Assembly (NCBI GenBank): GCA_030762935.1
Contig: CM060900.1
Location: forward strand, 111,318,620 to 111,382,619
DNA from: Hymenopus coronatus
Taxonomy: Eukaryota; Arthropoda; Insecta; Mantodea; Hymenopodidae
Length of the DNA: 64,000 nucleotides
Reading direction: 5' to 3'
Shown here: one piece after another, positions 34,195-45,449 of the stretch
How the letters are laid out: each line of letters opens with the position of its first letter
How positions within the stretch are numbered: the stretch's first letter is position 1
Translations under genes and position numbers: made by a program
The notes under the pieces: model-generated
Seen by the model: the letters and a program-made list of their open reading frames with translations, nothing else
Told to the model about the DNA's origin: nothing
Databases searched by the model: none

Positions 34195-34390
34195 ACGGTT
34201 CGGATAGCCGTGAGCGTTAAGGTGATACATAATAGACTGAACATCCATTCAACGGGTATGTCGCGAATTCAAATCCGAGTAACGGCAGTCAAATATCCAT
34301 GTGCCATATGATGGGGATGGCCCAAGTAAAGTAACTGGTGTAATGGCATGTTTGGAAGCAACGGGGTTACTTTGACATCATCTTTGTGGT
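34195..34390 (+). mobile_element. possible tRNA-headed SINE
   Basis: GGTTCGGATAGCCGTGAGCG and a B-box-like GCGAATTCAAATCCGAG about 55 bases later look like a SINE head, followed by a GC-moderate body and a T-rich end. Only one copy is present, so this rests on layout alone. Confidence 0.4.
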
Positions 34391-34836
34391 TTTTTCTTCT
34401 TTTTTTCTTACAAACTTAACAGTTTTACAAAATAAAACTGCTATACACAGTTATATAGCTTATGAATAAAGATTAGTATAGTATGAAATTTAGCATAATA
34501 AGGCATTAAAATGTAAATTTCTAACTAAGTTTCTGCGAACGTGATGAAAGCAAATAACTTAGTATTTATTGACAACCCTTACCTGTAACCGTTAACGCAC
34601 TACAACTGCGAATGTTATAACTTTACCTAAAAATAACTGTTTGTCAGGTGTTTGTTTATTTTAAGTATCCTCTGTTAAAAATTCCAATATTATAAGACCA
34701 CGGTGTGTTTTGATAACTAGTAATTTACACTGTTGATTCAAAATAGTTGTTCCACTCTTCTTATTCGGATTACTTCCCTTTTTGGAAGTGCTTCCGTCCA
34801 TCCCTATTCGTCATTGTCCAGGTGACTAACTAGCGG
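34391..34836. other. unassigned AT-rich DNA
   Basis: No gene or element recognised. Confidence 0.4.
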
Positions 34837-35043
34837 CTATATCTCACTTACTGGTAGTGAAGGCGCAAGGGATGGTCTTGCTAACGAGCCTCTTGCACTT
34901 GTTTTCTTTTCTAACGAACACAAAATGTGGAGACAATCCTCAACGGCAATTGACAAACCAAAAGTTCTAATGATCCACGCTCTTTTGGGGGAAGAGGAGA
35001 GTGCAGGGATGGTGAAGAGATGCTTCAGCTTACTCTTGTTCAA
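34837..35043 (-). pseudogene. possible hAT transposase C-terminal (dimerisation) relic
   Basis: The 68-residue frame has KLKHLFTIPALSSSPKRAW near its start. hAT transposases have a conserved IPATSxPSERxFSxAG there, at the start of the dimerisation domain, and the next residues TFGLSI could stand for the AG-I segment. A neighbouring frame then gives GLSPHFVFVRKENK, like the following RLSPxxVxxLVFLxKN helix, which would need one frameshift. Spacing fits, but several key residues (E of SER, F of FS) are changed. No upstream catalytic part is readable, and the region is GC-richer than its neighbours. It could also be coincidence. Confidence 0.35.
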
Positions 35044-35659
35044 GACGACACAGTTTTCTGAGATGCGAGCATGTACCGCCTTTGCTTTTTAAAAGGAGCT
35101 GCATCTCGCAGGTTTCATTCTTTCTAGACTGGCTTCGTCTCTTTTGCAAAACCCCTGCTCTCCTTCCACCGCCACATACTCGCACACACTCACCATGAGA
35201 CCAAAGAAAGAATGCTAAATAGAACTAGGGTGCTTTGGTTTTTACCATTTTGCTGTGTGCTCTTTGAAAAGGCGAACCAGAGCATGTTGAATGGCCTCAT
35301 TCGGCTCTCTTTTGAAATACTGTTTACACTGCACTAACTAGCGTAGGTGAACGCCTGCTACCTCGATTATCTATAGGCATTATCTCTGCCTTTAAAGAAC
35401 CTAACGCAAAAATGAGTTAAAAATTCATGCTGAAAAGACTTAACTCGGAAAGAAACTACTATAGTTAGCCTCAAAGGAATTCTTATAATAAAAAACAAAT
35501 TTTTATTTTACCCTCCGTCTTGTTATCTTTATTCTTCCAGAGTATCAAATTGTATCGCAATATCCGTCCTTTCTGCCATTGCTGCACATTCAGTTGCGTG
35601 CATTTCAAATTTTGACGACACTATTAGTAGTTCAGGTCAACGTAAATGGAAAATAATAT
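35044..35659. other. unassigned DNA
   Basis: Upstream of the possible hAT relic on its strand; no further transposase motif found. It ends AAAATAATATG, the left flank of the next SINE. Confidence 0.4.
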
Positions 35660-35907
35660 GTCACCCTCCGCAGTGTAATGGTTACCATGCGCGGGTTCTA
35701 ACCCGGCGGAGGACGATGGATTTTTTTCGGGCGTAAAATTCCTTAGCATGACCGTTGGTCCCGTGTCGTAGATTTACAGCACGTAAAAGAGCCTCAAGCC
35801 TGATAAAGAGGCCTCTGAGCAAAATTAAGTGGTCTTTACGCCCAGAATAGAATGGGACGCTGAGAACCACAGCAGTTAAAGGGCATTTCTCCATTTCATT
35901 TTTGGAG
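35660..35907 (+). mobile_element. SINE-N with probable target duplication
   Basis: Head TCACCCTCCGCAGTGTAATGG TTACCATG with the B box GGGTTCTAACCC. Then GGCGGAGGACGATGGATTTTT, core TAGATTTACAGCACGTAAAAG, AAGCCTGATAAAGAGGCCTC and AATAGAATGGGACGCTGAG. The 23 bases around TTCCTTTGGAAGGGAAGTG are deleted. AATAATAT flanks it at 35652-35659 and 35908-35915. The 3' tail differs from other copies (TTTCTCCATTTCATTTTTGG). Confidence 0.87.
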
Positions 35908-35924
35908 AATAATATAGCACGGAA

Positions 35925-36425
35925 GGATTATAATATCGTTATACAACGGATGGGGACACCTCGCCACTTAGACCTACATAGATTTATTGCGAATACCACT
36001 CCAAAGAGTAAGTGATGCAGTGGGGGGAACCACAGGAGGTTACACAACGCAGGCAGATAGGTCACAGACGGTCCATAGCAGTTCGTCTGCAAGACCCATT
36101 CCACCGCTGGAGCCCTGTAGAAGGGGTAATCAATAGCTGGACGACTAGGCAGCTCGCTAATGTTCACGGAAAGTTTTCTGTCGTTTAAGAAAGCATCCGT
36201 GCCATCTGTCCGGTATCGTCTGAAGTCAGGCATCTTAGAAGCATGCCTGAAAGTTGAGAAGAAAGCAATATGAAGGAAAAGGAATTGTGGTAAATAAGAA
36301 ACCTACCAATACATACCGGCTCGGGGGAAATCACGAAAACATATGGGTCAGAATGAGCGGTCGTAGGAGATGAACTCAGGACCTTCTGAATGTGATCCAC
36401 AAATGCTAACAGCGGCGTCACCTCT
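35925..36425 (-). mobile_element. SINE-D, about 480 bp, copy 1
   Basis: Shares an ordered set of blocks with 58505-58985: CTACATAGATTTATTGCGAA, GAAAGCATCCGTGCCATCTG, CATGCCTGAAAGTTGAGAAG, AATAAGAAACC and GAATGAGCGGTCG. The last lies next to a tRNA-like module on the minus strand (B-box-like GAGTTCATCTCC). The size, the tRNA-like end and the dispersed copies fit a SINE. Frames of 98-101 residues inside are not conserved between the copies as protein. Confidence 0.65.
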
Positions 36426-36617
36426 CTCAATTTAAAATATGACAATGTAGGCGTAGAAAATAACATCAATAATATCAGCATCTGTATCTGACAGTGACTG
36501 ATAACTAGTGACAGGCACTTAATGCTTTAATGCTTCCATGACTTGAAAACTTTCATAATATGCACATAAATAATCCTATATAAAATGATTAAGCCAGCAT
36601 ATTGGTATAAATAAAAC

Positions 36618-37458
36618 TTTGATAAATTACATTCACATGACTTTGTCTACCTGTTCTGCCAACAAACTTTTCTCACACAATATTCTATCTACATCATGCT
36701 AATAGAGATAAACAAAGACATAAATGCCCGTATTATTGCTTTGTTGCCAGTAGGAGTTAAATAAGAGAATGCATAGGCTATAGAAGTCAAATCCTTTCAA
36801 AGCTGGTCGCTATGTGAAGCAATTGAAATTAGGTCGTTTTTGTATGGTCAGGAGTAAAACAAAAGATATATGAAATTGAAGAGGGCTTCCATTTTGAGAA
36901 AAACCTAAGTAAAACCAATAACAGGGAGTATCTCTGAAATGATTTGCTCTACAAAAAATGCATATATCGTAATTTGTGTTTTAACGAGATCTACATTTTT
37001 TGGCAGTGAATTTTTGGCTGTCTTACGGTTTACCATTCTGAATGGACATTCAGAATAACTAGAAATTCATGGTCTATTCAAAAGATATTCACAATATACA
37101 TTTTATTTTGAATTTAAACTCTTTAACATACGGCATTTTAATAAAAATTATTGAAGATTTCGAAAACTATTCCATGTAAAGTACAGTTTGGCAAGAAGGT
37201 GATTTTTCTGAAAATGTTTGTGTACATCCTTGGAAGATACTAAAAGTAAATACCAAGTTCCGTGTTTAACGGATTTTTCAGTTATGCTATCCGCAGACAG
37301 ACACGCATACAAACTCACATAGGGATATTTTACTAAAACATTTTTGTTCCAGGGTCCTCATAACATGTATTTCCGCTGAAATCTCAGTTTCGAATTCTTG
37401 GGTGGAATACAATAAATTCTCTACCTACTATATACATGTACCAGAGAATGTAGAAGTA
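36618..37458 (+). mobile_element. XR repeat, near full length
   Basis: Left end TTTGATAAATTACATTCACA; right end GTACCAGAGAATGTAGAAG. Internal CTATGTGAAGCAATTGAAATT and TGAAATCTCAGTTTCGAATTC. The family's GCAAAATTCATCC segment is replaced around 37030-37060. Confidence 0.84.
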
Positions 37459-37570
37459 ATGAAACTCTTTTCAATCTCTCTGTGAATAAAACTATTTTTG
37501 AAACCATAGGAATTATTTAACTCATCAAAATTGATATTCAGTGTAGAAAAGTTAGGATATACTCCTGTAA

Positions 37571-37765
37571 GGCCGCGCCAGTACCGAGTGGTTAGACCAC
37601 ACGCCTCTCACCAAGGCGGTTCGATCCCAAACAACCGCATGTGGGATTTCTGTTGGACAAAGCGACGCAGGGGCGGGTTTCCTCCGGGTTCTCAGGTTTC
37701 CCCAGTAGTGTCATAGCTTGCGGTGCCATAGTAGTAAAACCGGGCGTTAAACACTATCAAAAAAT
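37571..37765 (+). mobile_element. SINE-A, full length
   Basis: tRNA-like head GGCCGCGCCAGTACCGAGTG GTTAGACC with B box GGTTCGATCCC, then CCGCATGTGGGATTTCTGTT, GCGGGTTTCCTCCGGGTTCT and CTTGCGGTGCCATAG, ending CGGGCGTTAAACACTATC plus A-rich tail. A stretch between the TTTCCCC and TAGCTTGCGG blocks is shorter than in the 50900 copy. It is the only SINE-A here with a complete head. Confidence 0.85.
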
Positions 37766-37824
37766 ACAGCTGTAACCTATCCTTGTCGCTCTCTTGAACT
37801 ACACGAAAGGAATGCCGGTCCCCA

Positions 37825-38055
37825 TGGCCGCGCTCGCCAAGGCGTCCCCTCTTTGGTGCTTCGTAGCGCTGGGAATCGTGGGTTCGAGTCCCGCCTTGGG
37901 CATGGGTGTTGTATGTTTGTGTTTATGTGTGTGTTGTAACAGTAAGAAAACAGCAATCCAGTAAGAATACAGAAAAACAAGGTAAAAAAAAAGGTAATAA
38001 AAGTAGGGTATACAGTGCCGGAGTCCTGATCAGACTCCGGTACCGTATTTAAAAA
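37825..38055 (+). mobile_element. SINE-L, Ser/Leu-type tRNA head
   Basis: CCCCATGGCCGCGCTCGCCA opens an 85-base tRNA-like head with a long variable arm (TGGTGCTTCGTAGCGCTG) and B box GGGTTCGAGTCCC. A T/A-rich body follows, then the hairpin CCGGAGTC-loop-GACTCCGG (38018-38040) and an A-run. The long variable arm points to a class II tRNA ancestor. A fragment of the same head lies at 52285-52365. A 99-residue frame on the other strand is a by-product. Confidence 0.75.
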
Positions 38056-39359
38056 AAAAAAAGGAAAGGGAAGCAATAGCGTACTTTAGGCCAAGGGTAT
38101 GCACACTTAACACAGGAAATGTTATAACATGAGTGTGTCTGGTATACGGTGAAACCGAAAATGAAATGCAGATATGTAAGGGGGAGCGGAAATAATACAA
38201 AAATTATCAGTGAGAAGTGGCTAAATATTAGTGTTGTAAAATGATGTTTTAGGTCGGTCCCAGGAGGTTAGTATTCTTGTAAAATGTGACAATATAATGG
38301 GGATGGAAAGTTGATAGCACTGAAGAACCAGGAAGCAAAAACGAAGTTCTCAAACACAGCGCTAGATTCGGTAGTGCCATCTGATTCAACCTTCGTTTCC
38401 GCGGTTTTACCGGATAACGTATAGAGGTATCTGCACCGGAAAAACTAGTTTACTAACACCTTCCCCATCTATTTCCTTCTCAAATTTCCTTTCCCAATAT
38501 AATTTAATGTATCATAAATTTCACAGTCTGTGATACCGTATATGATAAGAACGGGCGTTAAACACACATACTCAAGCGAGCCAAGTGTTCTTTAAAAAGC
38601 ATATGATGGGTGTCCCTCAAACTTTTCCTGTGATTTGAAAATTAGAATATAATTGACTATTACACCCAACTTCAAACATGCATTACTCTTAAAGGTTTCC
38701 ACAACCTTTGATACTTAGGCGACTAAAAGGAAACAAAAGAGCATGTATTTGATTCTAACACGAAGCTATTGTTTTCTACTAAACTTTATGGCTATTAATA
38801 CTTGTGTACACATTCGCAGCCCGTTTAAAATCAGGTAAAACTATTCATATATTGTTATTATTAGAGGCAGACAAAATATAACATTTCATGTAAAAATCAT
38901 GCTTGATATAGCTGTGGTAATAAGTATTTTACGTCTTGCAACGTTAGAATTGAATATCTGTGGCAAAAATGTTCTATTTTATACTATTTTGGTAACATTT
39001 TCATATATTGTTATACTTTTAAAACAAATTCAGTTGGTATTGGACTGAGCTTTCCGGATGCTCTATACAGGCAACCACTCTTTCCAGGAAACGCATTTGG
39101 AAACACGTCCACATATTTCTTCCAATAAGCAGGTACAGTTAAGGAAATATACCATTTTATCTGTGACCTCGGGTGTAAAATTAAACGCCCTTTATTCTGG
39201 AAAACTTTTAATTTTCGCGATCCAGTACCTTTAGTGGCACATTGTAATCAGTATTAACCAAAGAATAAGCAACCAGTAACTTCTTGTTTTTTCCCCTAAG
39301 ATTACATAATGATTAGAATGAATAAACTCCATGTAATTACTGTTTTTCGTGGTTTAAGT
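38056..39359. other. unassigned DNA with a possible SINE-A tail
   Basis: GAACGGGCGTTAAACACACA near 38549-38568 matches the SINE-A 3' end, but the preceding 150 bases are too diverged to confirm. The remainder is AT-rich without recognisable features. Confidence 0.4.
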
Positions 39360-39620
39360 CTACCATGTTACATTCTAATTCCCGAGGTTGCGGGTTCAAA
39401 CAGGCGGAGGGCGATCTTTATTTTTTCTTCTTTTTCTCTGGCGTAAGAATCATCAGCATAATTTCCTTTGGAAGGGCAGTAAAGACAATAGTCCCGTGTC
39501 ATAGATATATGGCACGTAAAAGAACCCCAGAACCCTGAACAAAGTATTCAATCGCTCACGCCTAATATAAAATGACATAGTAGGATCCACAATATTTAAA
39601 AAGCTTTCATTAATGACGCT
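39360..39620 (+). mobile_element. SINE-N, diverged
   Basis: B-box region GAGGTTGCGGGTTCAAACAG, GGCGGAGGGCGATCTTTATT, TTTCCTTTGGAAGGGCAGTAA, core TAGATATATGGCACGTAAAAG and AATATAAAATGACATAGTAG. Older than the other copies judging by the many transitions. The A-box half of the head is hardly readable. Confidence 0.78.
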
Positions 39621-40224
39621 CAATTTCATTGTTTGATGAATTTGTTGTATTCCGTTTAATATATTATTTTTAAATATGGACAAAAATCTACGAATAAAAA
39701 GTAATGAGGCGAACCTGCTTCAAACCTTAAAGAATTAAGATACTTCGGCTTTAAAGTATATATTCGATATTTTGGCATTTTATTAATATCTTCATATTTC
39801 GCCTCTAACAGCAAAATTTATAGGCACTTGTGTTATAGAGATACTTCTGACAATACCATTAAACCCTTACGCCACGTATCATGATTCAATGATCTCCATG
39901 ATTTTTATGACTGGCTTAGGAATTTCTAAGCATTATATCCAGGCCAAAATAGATTGAGTTGAACTGTTACTAGATTTTAGACAGACTTATCGCATGTAAC
40001 AAACTATCCTCATCTCTCCTGCCGTTAGTGTTTGCAGACAACACTAACCAGACCGCGTTTACCTGCCATCAATGATCCTCGACCGTTGCTGCTTACGTTC
40101 TTTGTATCGACATACGGTTTGAGTGTACACCTCGTTCCTTATAATCTTGGGTCGCTGGCATGTATTCTTCCGCGCACAATTTCCTTTCACCTTCCTCTGA
40201 ATGACTAATGTTTTCCTTTATCAT
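39621..40224. other. unassigned DNA
   Basis: No gene or repeat recognised between two SINE-N copies. Confidence 0.4.
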
Positions 40225-40525
40225 CGTCCTCGGTGGTCCAGAGGTGTTAGACTAGCCTCTGGTTCCCAAGGTCGCGGATTAAAACCGAGAGAAGGCAATG
40301 TCTTTTTTTTTTTTTTTTTTTTTTTTTCGGGCGAAAAATCATTAGCATTGTTTCCTTTGGAAGGGAAGTGTAGCTGCTGCTCCCATGTCGTAGATTTACG
40401 GCACGTAAAGGGATCTCAAGCCTGATAAAGAGGCATGTGAGCAGAATTAAGCGGTATTTTACGCCCAATTTAGAATGGGACGCTAAGAATCGCAGCCGTT
40501 AAAGAGCGTCAATAAATAAAACTCA
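40225..40525 (+). mobile_element. SINE-N with (T)25 expansion and variant head
   Basis: Head TCCTCGGTGGTCCAGAGGTG and B-box-like GGTCGCGGATTAAAACCGAG differ from the CCCTCCGCGGTGTAATGG head of the 28258 and 35660 copies. The rest matches: TTTCCTTTGGAAGGGAAGTG, TAGATTTACGGCACGTAAAG, AATGGGACGCTAAGAATCGC and GCGTCAATAAATAAAACTC. The usual short T-run is expanded to 25 T at 40303-40327. Confidence 0.87.
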
Positions 40526-40821
40526 ATTTATTTAACTTCACACCTTTTGAATGCCGATATACTAGTAATAAGAAATGCTGGGTCAGCCAACAAAAGCGAC
40601 ATAACACTCTGTAATGATACTTTGGTCACCTTGTGAGGCGAGATTAAACCAAAAAGGGTCCTCCCATCTGTTTGTTGTTAAGAATTTAAATGCGTTTGAT
40701 ACACATAAGTTATGTTACGTAATATATTTGAATCAAATGGTTATAGAAAAAAACATGTGTCAATTCTCTTCTAAGAGATAAAAAATAATCATGTTAAATA
40801 ATAGGAAACTATTTTGTACCG

Positions 40822-40912
40822 CAGCAACCAACGAGAGGTGAGTAGTGCACGTAACACAGATACGGCGCAAATTTATATGGAACAGATGTTAGATATTTTG
40901 AAGACAGCTGAT
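40822..40912 (+). repeat. dispersed 90-bp repeat R8, copy 2
   Basis: CCAACGAGAGGTGAGTAGTG, AGATACGGCGCAAATTTATA and GAACAGATGTTAGATAT parallel 8640-8735 with small gaps. Confidence 0.6.
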
Positions 40913-41934
40913 TAAGAATGTCTGTGCCTGGTTATGACGTTTCTAACCTAAATAGGCTAGGGTAATAGATACTTTATTTCATCATATTATGCATTTCATA
41001 ATTTACTTGTAAATTAATATTACAAATATTAATATTTGTTTTTGGTCATGGCACGTGTTATTTTTGTTTATTTGTAGCGTTAAACTTGTATAAATTATTT
41101 TATAGAGTTATCTTTGTTGTGGTAATGGTGATCGTATTTAGCCCGACGGATTCCTTACCTGTTTCCGAATAAAGGAAATATTAGAACCAAACGAACTTCG
41201 CTCGTTATGGAGTTCAGCTTGTTTCCGTGAAAGCTTAATGTATCACTGAAAATAAATAGCAGTACAAGCGTGTGCAATTAGGGATTGCCGAAACGAAACT
41301 GACGTAAACATTTTGTTGATCTTCAGTATTTGTGGCAAATTGAACAAAGCGCTGGCGTTATCTGTAAATGGGCTATCAAGCAGCTCCACACCTCACCTGG
41401 TGTCAGAAGCTTTACTCGCATCAGTTCCTATCAATTAGGTTAATGATGGTTTGCGGTTGCCAACCACCGGATGAAATACACTATAAATAAACATACATAC
41501 ATTGCCGCTTAGCATGGTTTGCAAGAAGACCTGAGCTTTCGGATTTGCAAACATACCGCTTCACAAATCCAGGTCATTTGATTTAGCGACGCCTATATCT
41601 ACAGTATTGCGTGTTTAAGGTTTGATGTTTGACAGCGTTGAAATTGCAAAATCATTTGGGATTATCAAGCAAAATGTTACGCATTCAATTGATCGAAACA
41701 TTTCCATAATCGGATTTCTTGTTAGAAACAAAAGCTATCGCAACCTCAAAGGGTGCAAAATAGTTTATTTTCAAATAAAGGCAAGTTTACAAAATGTTTT
41801 TGATAGGATAACTTTTTCGTGATCAGAAAAGAGGTTTAGATTTTAATTTTAAAATTATCTTCACTACACCTTCTATTTTGGTTAAAATACTGCAAAAATA
41901 TTTGCATTTATGTTTGCTGTGTTTGTGCGCGTGT
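40913..41934. other. unassigned AT-rich DNA
   Basis: ACAAATATTAATATTTGT at 41022-41039 is a perfect palindrome of no obvious meaning. 41390-41500 is GC-richer and ends AAATAAACATACATAC, perhaps a retroelement tail. No gene. Confidence 0.4.
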
Positions 41935-42030
41935 ATCCAGTGAACTCAGCAAGATGGTGTCGTAGTAACCCGTATGACTCGCTTTAGGAGGCTCCGGGTT
42001 CAAGCCCCCAGAACCTACCATTCTGACCAA
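41935..42030 (+). mobile_element. tRNA-like SINE head fragment
   Basis: CTCAGCAAGATGGTGTCGTA and GCTCCGGGTTCAAGCCCCC have A-box/B-box spacing of a tRNA-like module. No body or second copy. It ends about 20 bases before an XR copy. Confidence 0.45.
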
Positions 42031-42049
42031 AGTTTTTCGTTTTATTTTA

Positions 42050-42918
42050 TTTTCCTTACATGTACTGTGTACATAGTGTATAGAGAAGTTATTGTATTCC
42101 ATCCAATATTTTGATACCGTAATTTCGCCGAAAATATGTTTCGAGATACTTGAATACAAAAACACACATTTTTAGAAAAAGGCCCATGTGTGTCTTTGGA
42201 GAATATGGCTCAAAAACGAAAAGACCGTTAAATACCAAACGTGGTATTTAAATTCAGGATTTTCCAAGAATGCGACACGGAAGATTTTCAAGAAAATATC
42301 TCACTCCCGAATATCCTTTACATGGAAAAGTTTTCGAAAATTTTAATTTTCTCAAAAATGGCTCTAACGATTTTGATTAAAATGTCGTATATTTAAGATA
42401 TCTACATGACAAGTAAAATGTAGATCTTGAAGTTTCTGGGAATAGCCTCTGAATAAACTTTGTGGAATTTTGCATAACTGGTAAGCCGTAAGGCATAGAC
42501 AAAAACTTACTTAATGGAAAATGTTAAGCAGAGATCGTTAAAATGTAGAATTTATGTTATATACATTTTTTTTGTGGAGTAGGTTCATTTCTTTTTCTTT
42601 TTTTTTTCTTCTTTTTTTTCTTTTTAGATATTCCTTGTTATTGGTTTCAGTTATAAAATTCTTATACTTTTCTTATACAAAAATTTATCAACTCCTGTCC
42701 ATACAAAGGAACTTCATTCACATATTAGCCAGCTCTTTGACTATCACTTTAGCCTATTATACTCCCTGATTTTTCCATCTACTTACATGGAAACAAGTAA
42801 TAAGACGATTTCTGCTTATTTTTTCTCCATTAGCATGAAGTAAATAGAAAAATGAGCTTTTTAACAATAATTTACCGCAGAGATGTAGAGCACGTCATGT
42901 GAATGGAAAACATAAGAT
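42050..42918 (-). mobile_element. XR repeat, near full length
   Basis: Low-coordinate end TTTTCCTTACATGTACTGTG with TAGTGTATAGAGAAGTTATTG; high-coordinate end GTAGAGCACGTCATGTGAATG. It retains both the AAAATGGCTCTAACGATTTT and AATTTTGCATAACTGGTAAG landmarks. A pyrimidine run at 42585-42623 has expanded inside it. Confidence 0.85.
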
Positions 42919-42959
42919 TCTTTTATTTCTGAATGAAAATGGGAGACTTAGGTGACGAT

Positions 42960-43490
42960 TTGAGTAACCGTGTATCAAGATTTAATGTCGCAAAAATCTG
43001 TAAAATCTTGATCTAATCACTTGACAGTGCGACACTGAGCATACATTAACTACGTTCTTGAGTTATGTAGCCTACTCTGAAGGCATTTTTTCAACTGCTT
43101 TGGTGGCTTAATGCATAACGCGGAAAGCTGCTATCCCAAAGGTCATGAGTTCGATTCCTGGCATAGAGTAAATGTTTTTATTTTATTTTTTTCATTCCAG
43201 ACGAAGTGCCGCGATACGTGAACGAGACCCGAACTCGGAAACTATCTTTCACTTGAAAGCCAGTATCATAACCAATACGCTAGAGAGGTACGCTGTAATG
43301 TCCCTTCGTTTTCGTTTTATGCTCTGGAATGGTAGATAAATTAGCCAGTGGCGTACTGGCACTTCAGAAACTTATAGCCATTACTTCGAAATTTCAATAA
43401 ACAGGCCATAGTCTTCTATCTCAAATTACTTATTTAAGTAATCTGCATATTCTGTGAAAATATTTCGGTGTAGTTCATTAACACCTGTAT
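42960..43490 (+). mobile_element. M element copy 2, with two tRNA-like modules
   Basis: Plus-strand tRNA-like module: GGTGGCTTAATGCATAACGC to TGAGTTCGATTCCTGG. A second, minus-strand module at about 43215-43290: TAGCGTATTGGTTATGATAC with CCGAGTTCGGGTCTCG and a CTTTC-AAGT-GAAAG arm. The right terminus is TTCATTAACACCTGTATAT. The 130-base segment with the second module is absent from copy 1. No transposase. Confidence 0.72.
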
Positions 43491-44004
43491 ATATTACAAA
43501 AGCTAAAACACACAAACACAGAACGCTATTTTGAAAAGTGTATGATTTTTAAAGTTGTGCGTCTTAAAAATTCTTTTTTATAAATCAATAACAAGCATAT
43601 ATATGCTTCGGAAGGAGCATTTTTATAAACGAGTTTAAGGTGCCTTTTAAAATGTGTAATCTAAAAAAAGGATTAATATGCATGTACCAAACTTTGCAAC
43701 CTCATTTCTTCATACCGAGAGAAGATATAACGTTTAAAAAAAGCTCAGTAAAATACTTCTGGTTTGGAAAATTAACCGGTTTAATCCATTAATACTTCTA
43801 GATACCCTTAAGATACTGTAGATGAACTTGCATCCATATATTAATTGGTTTATTCCTCCCTTGCAATGAAAATAAGGAATCATAGTATAGTCAGATACAA
43901 ACATTATCTAGGAATGAGACATTAATTACTTAGCAAACGTACCTAACCTGTGAAATAGTAATTGTGAGCTAAACGTTTCATCAAAACCTCACATTTAAGA
44001 AATG
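43491..44004. other. unassigned AT-rich DNA
   Basis: Lies between two M elements in opposite orientation. Nothing recognised. Confidence 0.4.
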
Positions 44005-44740
44005 GATATACAGAATGTTCATGAACCACCCGAAATATTTTCAGTGAATAAGGAGGTGTCTTACAAAAGTGATTTGAGATAAAAGAGACCTCTAGTCTGT
44101 CTGTTCAAATTTCGAAGTTACGGATATACGTTGCTAAATTACCAGTCCACCACTGATTGATGAAAACACAACAAAAACGAAGGGACGTTGGAGAGCAGGA
44201 CCTTCTGATATGACATTATGACATTAACTTCGCATAATAGACAGTATTTCTTTTCGAATTCGAATCTCTCCACCAAGCAGCACTTTTCGTATGGACTTAC
44301 AAGAGATAAATAAAGTTAAATCCGTAGTAGGAAACGAACCTATGAACTTCAGATCATCAACTATTGGCGTTACAAATTAAGCCGTAGGGAGTAATTAAAC
44401 AAATGCCTCTAGAGTATGCTACATAGCGCAGGAAGGAAGTTAATCCATGTAGATTGTCGCACTGTCAAGTGATCTGTTCGAGATTTGAGAGATTTTATGA
44501 CAGTAGATCTTGGAAACGCGAATAACGAGTTGCTGAAAATTGATATTTCTAAACTCGTATATCAGTTTTAAAAGACATTTCAAGCCAGGTTTTTATTCTA
44601 CTTTGATTTAACATCAACTTATCTGCATTTACACCTTATAACTTAGCCGTAGGTCATGCATTTCCTATCTGAAATTAGTAACCTATATAAGAAATCTCTT
44701 AATTATTTTGATGTAGCTCATTAACATGCTGTATATAGCG
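44005..44740 (-). mobile_element. M element copy 3, complete with both TIRs
   Basis: TATACAGAATGTTCATGAAC at the left and GCTCATTAACATGCTGTATA at the right are imperfect inverted ends of about 30-37 bases. TA-CAG...CTG-TA fits a Tc1/mariner-type target and end. Inside, minus strand: CACTTGACAGTGCGACAATC, a tRNA-like module with AGGTTCGTTTCC, and CAACGTCCCTTCGTTTTCGT. This copy defines the family length at about 735 bases. No transposase frame, so non-autonomous. Confidence 0.72.
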
Positions 44741-45449
44741 CTCAGAGTATAACAATAGTAGAAACAGTAAAAATATTAATAATTTAGGTTTCGGAGCTGA
44801 ACGAAATTTGTTTTTGTGGTCTTGTTGCTCTATCTTTATCTTCCTATAAAATTATGTTTTCTGATGGCTTCCATAGAATTCCACTAAAGAGCTTCAGTAT
44901 AGCACTGTCATCAGTTTCAGTTAATGCAATAATGAACAAAATCACAGAAGAATTCCCTCAAGAAATAGATTACTTCTGTAGGTAGCACGTTACTTATCCA
45001 AATCATTTTCCAAAATATAAAGATTATTTAAAAGATCAGAATTGCTTAGTTCAGTCGGTATATCAATTTAGGCTACTGGTTTCTCTCAACACCAGTCCAG
45101 TTGCTAAATAACAGTTTTATATATATTATTTATTTGGGGCTATAATTTTAAACGGTTACCAAATTTGGTAAATTACTGCATAGATTTAATCTAAGGTAAA
45201 TTCCTATCCAAGACTTATACAAATATCTCGTTAACAAATTGGAGTAAAACAGTTGGTTGTCTTGGCACTTAGATCCAAATTTTTATCACTCTACGGAGGG
45301 AAAATTTGATAACCTAAGTGGAGATTCTGCTTTTTTCTTTCGTATTCTGTTTCTCTGAATTAATTTCAACACTTTCAGATTTCAAGTGCTTCTCTCCCTA
45401 TATCGTCATTTGCCTGCACTACATTATTCGATTTAAATCATTTGGTGTC
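44741..45449. other. unassigned AT-rich DNA
   Basis: No gene or recognised repeat. Confidence 0.4.

Noticed and set aside
41022..41039. 18-bp palindrome ACAAATATTAATATTTGT
   Set aside because: Pure AT-rich palindromes of this size are expected by chance in such DNA and no flanking structure supports a site.
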